DNA of 64,000 bases, taken from NCBI GenBank assembly GCA_910576125.1, contig CAJTHM010000010.1:1-64000 (forward strand), written 5' to 3'. Source of the stretch: Lachnospiraceae bacterium (GTDB lineage: Bacteria; Bacillota; Clostridia; Lachnospirales; Lachnospiraceae). Below, one piece after another: positions 60,660 through 64,000 of the stretch. The notes beneath the pieces were generated by a model. The model searched no databases, was not told where the DNA came from, and worked only from the letters and a program-made list of their open reading frames with translations. A program made the position numbers and the translations under genes. Every line of letters begins with the position of its first letter. Positions within the stretch are counted from its first letter, which is position 1.

Positions 60660-63083
60660 ATGGCAATCAAAATCGCGCTGGCAGGCAATCCCAACTGCGG
60701 CAAGACAACATTATTCAATGCTCTCACCGGTTCCAACCAGTTCGTGGGGAACTGGCCCGGTGTGACGGTGGAGAAGAAAGAGGGCAGGCTGAAGAAATCC
60801 TACTGCGCCGGAAGCACGGAGGAAGTCATTATCATGGATCTCCCGGGCATCTATTCCCTGTCCCCCTACACCCTGGAGGAAGTGGTGGCCAGGAACTACC
60901 TGATTAACGAAAGGCCCGATGCTATCATCAACATCGTGGACGGCACCAACATCGAGAGGAACCTGTACCTGTCCACCCAGATTATGGAGCTGGGCATCCC
61001 CGTGGTCATGGCGGTGAACATGATGGACGTGGTGGAGAAGTCAGGGGACAAGATACATACCGACAAACTGGCCGGGAAGCTGGGATGTGAGGTGACTGAG
61101 ATTTCCGCCCTGAAAGGAACCGGCCTGGAGACGGCTGCGAAAAAAGCCATAACAGCGGCCCGGAGGAAAGCGGCTGAGACGCCTGTGCATGAATTTGCCC
61201 AGAACGTGGAGTCAGCCATCAGAGCCGTAGCGGCGAAGCTGGGGAACGGTGTGCCGCAGGAGCAGAAGCGCTTCTTTGCCATCAAGCTTCTGGAGAGAGA
61301 CGACAAAATAGGCGCCATGATGAGCAGCGCGCCCGATGTGTCGGCTGAAATCAAGAGTCTGGAGGATGCCTTTGACGATGACACAGAGAGCATCATCACC
61401 AATGAGAGATACGAATACATTTCTTCTATTATAAAGGAGTGCTATACGAAAAAAGGAAAAGAGAAATTGTCCGTGTCGGATAAGATTGACCGCATCGTCA
61501 CCAACAGATGGGCTGCGCTGCCTATCTTTGCCGTGGTCATGTTCATCGTGTACTACATCTCCGTCACCACAGTGGGCACCATCGCCACCGACTGGGCCAA
61601 TGACGGCGTGTTCGGAGACGGCTGGCATCTGCTGGGCATCGGCGGTTCTGCCTATGATGCGGCGTGTGAGGAGTTCGCGGAGGCTACCCTGTTCACGGAC
61701 GAAGTGAAGGCCGCTGTGGAAGCGGCGTCCCGGGCCGGTGTCATCGGCGCGGAGGACGTGCTGGGGGCTATAGAGGAAAATGACTTCGGCGGCTTTGACG
61801 AAGCCTACGGATCCTACGCGGACGCGCTGGCAGAGGCCGGCTTCGACCTGTCGGAAGTGGTGGATCCCCTGCTGGAGGAGGCTCCCGACCCTGCGGATTA
61901 CGGCGTGTGGGTGCCCGGCATCCCCGTTCTGGTGGAAAGCGGCCTGGAGGCAGCGGGCTGTTCCGAATGGCTCATGAGCCTGATCCTTGACGGCATCATC
62001 GGCGGCGTGGGCGCTGTGCTGGGATTCGTGCCCCAGATGCTGGTGCTGTTCATCTTCCTGGCATTTTTGGAAGCCTGCGGCTATATGGCCAGAGTGGCCT
62101 TCATCATGGACAGGATTTTCCGCAAGTTCGGCCTGTCGGGCAAATCCTTCATCCCCATGCTGATCGGCAGCGGCTGCGGCGTGCCCGGCATCATGGCGTC
62201 CCGCACCATCGAGAACGACAGAGACCGCAAGATGACCATCATGACCACCACCTTCATCCCCTGCGGCGCGAAGCTTCCCATCATCGCCCTGATAGCCACG
62301 GCCCTGTTCGGCGGCTCCGGCCTGGTGGCGGTAAGCGCGTATTTCCTGGGCGTGGCGGCTATCGTCATCTCCGGCATCATTTTAAAGAAGACAAAGATGT
62401 TCGCAGGAGACCCGGCTCCTTTCGTCATGGAGCTGCCTGCTTACCACTGGCCTACCGTGGGCAATGTGCTACGGAGCATGTGGGAGCGGGGATGGTCTTT
62501 CATCAAGAAGGCCGGTACCATCATTCTGTTGTCTTCCATCGTCATCTGGGCAGGTTCCTGCTTCGGCATGGTGGATGGGAGCTTCGGATTCAGTACCGAA
62601 CTGGAACTGGCGGACAGCGTATTGGGCGCGATCGGGAACGGCATCAAATGGATTTTCAGGCCACTGGGCTTTGACGATGCCACGGCTGCGATTGCTACCA
62701 TCATGGGCCTGGTGGCCAAGGAAGAGGTAGTGGGCGTGTTCGGTGTCCTGGACTTCGTCAGCATGACCAAGGCGGCAGCCTACGCGTTCCTGGCCTTCAA
62801 CCTGCTGTGCGCGCCCTGCTTTGCGGCCATCGGCGCCATCAGGCGGGAGATGAACAGCGCAAAGTGGACCTGGTTCGCCATCGGATATCAGTGCGGATTC
62901 GCCTATGTGGTGGCCCTGATCATCTACCAGCTGGGAAGCCTGTTGGGCGGATACGGCAACGTATTGGGAACCATAGTGGCGCTGCTGCTGATTGCGGCTT
63001 TGGTATATCTGCTGGTGCGCCCTTACAGAGAGAGCGGTACTTTGAAAGTGGATATGAAAAGGCTGTCTAAGAGTAAGGCATAA
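60660..63083 (+). CDS. feoB: Ferrous iron transporter FeoB
   Basis: The 807-residue protein has an N-terminal G domain (G1 GNPNCGKTT at 9-17, G3 DLPGIYSL, G4 NMMD) and a membrane domain with Gate motifs (GSGCGVPGIMASRTIENDRD, PCGAKLPIIALIATAL, AKEEVVGVFGVLDF). About 90 acidic residues (about 330-430) sit in the first periplasmic-side loop. It imports Fe2+ using GTP or ATP hydrolysis. The start at 60660 follows AATAGGAGGAAGCG. Confidence 0.95.
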   Translation: MAIKIALAGNPNCGKTTLFNALTGSNQFVGNWPGVTVEKKEGRLKKSYCAGSTEEVIIMDLPGIYSLSPYTLEEVVARNYLINERPDAIINIVDGTNIERNLYLSTQIMELGIPVVMAVNMMDVVEKSGDKIHTDKLAGKLGCEVTEISALKGTGLETAAKKAITAARRKAAETPVHEFAQNVESAIRAVAAKLGNGVPQEQKRFFAIKLLERDDKIGAMMSSAPDVSAEIKSLEDAFDDDTESIITNERYEYISSIIKECYTKKGKEKLSVSDKIDRIVTNRWAALPIFAVVMFIVYYISVTTVGTIATDWANDGVFGDGWHLLGIGGSAYDAACEEFAEATLFTDEVKAAVEAASRAGVIGAEDVLGAIEENDFGGFDEAYGSYADALAEAGFDLSEVVDPLLEEAPDPADYGVWVPGIPVLVESGLEAAGCSEWLMSLILDGIIGGVGAVLGFVPQMLVLFIFLAFLEACGYMARVAFIMDRIFRKFGLSGKSFIPMLIGSGCGVPGIMASRTIENDRDRKMTIMTTTFIPCGAKLPIIALIATALFGGSGLVAVSAYFLGVAAIVISGIILKKTKMFAGDPAPFVMELPAYHWPTVGNVLRSMWERGWSFIKKAGTIILLSSIVIWAGSCFGMVDGSFGFSTELELADSVLGAIGNGIKWIFRPLGFDDATAAIATIMGLVAKEEVVGVFGVLDFVSMTKAAAYAFLAFNLLCAPCFAAIGAIRREMNSAKWTWFAIGYQCGFAYVVALIIYQLGSLLGGYGNVLGTIVALLLIAALVYLLVRPYRESGTLKVDMKRLSKSKA

Positions 63084-63142
63084 GATAAGCTGGAAAGATT
63101 GGATGAATTTTGCAGATAAGTGACATACACATACTATAGAAA

Positions 63143-63178
63143 GAAATGCGCAGACTCCTATACGGGGCTGCGCATTTC
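63143..63178 (+). terminator. Hairpin after feoB
   Basis: GAAATGCGCAG and CTGCGCATTTC form a perfect 11 bp stem 60 nt after feoB. It lacks a clear T-run (CCCC follows), yet it is the likely end of the feo transcript. Confidence 0.55.
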
Positions 63179-63325
63179 CCCTGTTCCTTATGAAATCTGA
63201 ATAAGCCAGAGCTGCACACTTGACACTGACGAAGAGATAGTGTAATTTAAATTATATATTTGTATTTAGAAGTATACTTTTGACGACGAAGTCTGAGAAT
63301 GACAATGTACGTTTTGGAGGATAAA

Positions 63326-64000
63326 GTGATAGATACACTATACATAGTGATGCCTGCTTACAATGAAGAAGAAAATATCGGAGAGTCGGTAAAGACGTGG
63401 TATCATAACCTCGAAGGAAAATCAGAGGACTCCCGTTTGGTTGTCGCAGACGGCGGCAGCACAGATGATACACACAAAATTCTTCTCTCGATGCAAAAAG
63501 ACTATCCTCAGCTCGTGATTATATCGAATACCAGAAAAGAACATGGCCCAAAGTTGATTGCGTTATATAAATATGCGATAGAAAATGGCGCTGACTATAT
63601 CTTTCAGACAGATTCCGACGGTCAGACAAATCCGGATGAATTCTATGCTTTTTGGAAAGAACGTGAGGCATATGACGGGATATTCGGAAATCGTCCGGTG
63701 CGCGGAGATGGAAAGGCAAGAGCACTTATAGAGAAGGTAGTCTGTATGCTGCTGAAGGCCTTCTTTGGCGTGAAGATTCCGGATGCAAATGCACCTTTCC
63801 GGCTTATGCGGGCAGAGCGTTTAGGACGATATCTTGAAAAACTGCCAGAGGATTATAATATCCCTAATATTATGATGACAACATATTTTGTATACTATAG
63901 AGAACGCATAAAATTTATTGAAATCTCGTTCAAGGCCAGATGTGGGGGAACAAATTCGATTCATTTGTGGAAAATAGTCAAAATAGGGTGGAATGCCTTG
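63326..64000 (+). CDS. Family 2 glycosyltransferase (partial, runs off right edge)
   Basis: The visible 225 residues have the GT2 opening YIVMPAYNEEENIGESVKTW, the nucleotide-binding VVADGGSTDDT, and a DSD motif in IFQTDSDGQTNPDEFYAF. They resemble polyprenyl-phosphate sugar transferases (DPM1/PpfA-like). The start is GTG at 63326 with GGAGG five bases before it; ATGs at 63299 and 63305 lack such a site. It probably begins a surface polysaccharide region to the right. Confidence 0.82.
   Translation, partial: MIDTLYIVMPAYNEEENIGESVKTWYHNLEGKSEDSRLVVADGGSTDDTHKILLSMQKDYPQLVIISNTRKEHGPKLIALYKYAIENGADYIFQTDSDGQTNPDEFYAFWKEREAYDGIFGNRPVRGDGKARALIEKVVCMLLKAFFGVKIPDANAPFRLMRAERLGRYLEKLPEDYNIPNIMMTTYFVYYRERIKFIEISFKARCGGTNSIHLWKIVKIGWNAL

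Noticed and set aside
1..64000. CRISPR arrays, rRNA and tRNA genes
   Set aside because: No regularly spaced direct-repeat array, rRNA core sequence or tRNA-like cloverleaf was noticed by eye; a dedicated scan was not possible.

Overview
The window looks like a chromosome segment of a Gram-positive anaerobe of the class Clostridia, most likely a gut Lachnospiraceae. The grounds are strong AGGAGG-type ribosome binding sites, Tn916-type conjugation modules, anaerobic NrdD/NrdG, FeoA-FeoA-FeoB, an NhaC-type carrier behind a lysine riboswitch, and many plant-glycan glycosidases. No rRNA, tRNA or CRISPR array was recognised.

Layout. (1) About 1-24,650 is AT-richer horizontally acquired DNA that I read as two related elements, one inside the other. 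The outer, Tn916-like element carries a 5'-truncated methylase/helicase, a DUF6674-like protein, a 1,539-residue ArdC-type polyvalent protein, a methylase-like protein, TTRAP, a type I toxin candidate, MobC and relaxase, a TetR/M23/winged-helix cargo, an Orf9-Orf7-Orf8-like control module, Xis, a ribbon-helix-helix protein and a tyrosine integrase. It stops in or beside a broken histidine kinase gene. The inner element enters from the left edge and ends at 7,379 with a large serine recombinase that abuts the helicase remnant. It carries a truncated RepA_N gene, a MarR/aldo-keto reductase/PAP2/tyrosine phosphatase cargo, an oriT-like cluster and a DeoR-type regulator. Three non-coding modules occur once in each half: a roughly 245-279 nt structured RNA candidate just upstream of the recombination genes, a roughly 147 nt palindrome, and hairpins followed by CAGTGCTTGCT. 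(2) 24,650-28,900 holds degenerate host and IS DNA, an Rpn-type nuclease, and a lysine riboswitch controlling an NhaC-family carrier. (3) 29,000-49,830 is a glycan-use region: GH43, GH1, a GPH-type symporter, an AraC regulator, GH2, a TIM-barrel isomerase, GH78, a three-gene ABC-2 exporter, arabinose isomerase, split transketolase, a GH51 remnant and an ArsR-type regulator. (4) 49,990-64,000 is core-type chromosome: an SOS Y-family polymerase with a YolD-like partner, an ACT-like protein, nrdDG with NrdR-like boxes, TetR, a HEAT protein, an ECF sigma/anti-sigma pair, a DtxR-type regulator with a feoA-feoA-feoB ferrous iron operon, and the start of a glycosyltransferase.

How it fits together. 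The glycan genes would take in and hydrolyse rhamnose-, arabinose- and glucose-bearing plant glycosides, with AraA and transketolase feeding pentose into central metabolism. The iron, anaerobic nucleotide reduction and SOS genes each show recognisable operators in their promoters. The most original material is the non-coding DNA of the nested elements, above all the duplicated RNA candidate with compensating helix changes.
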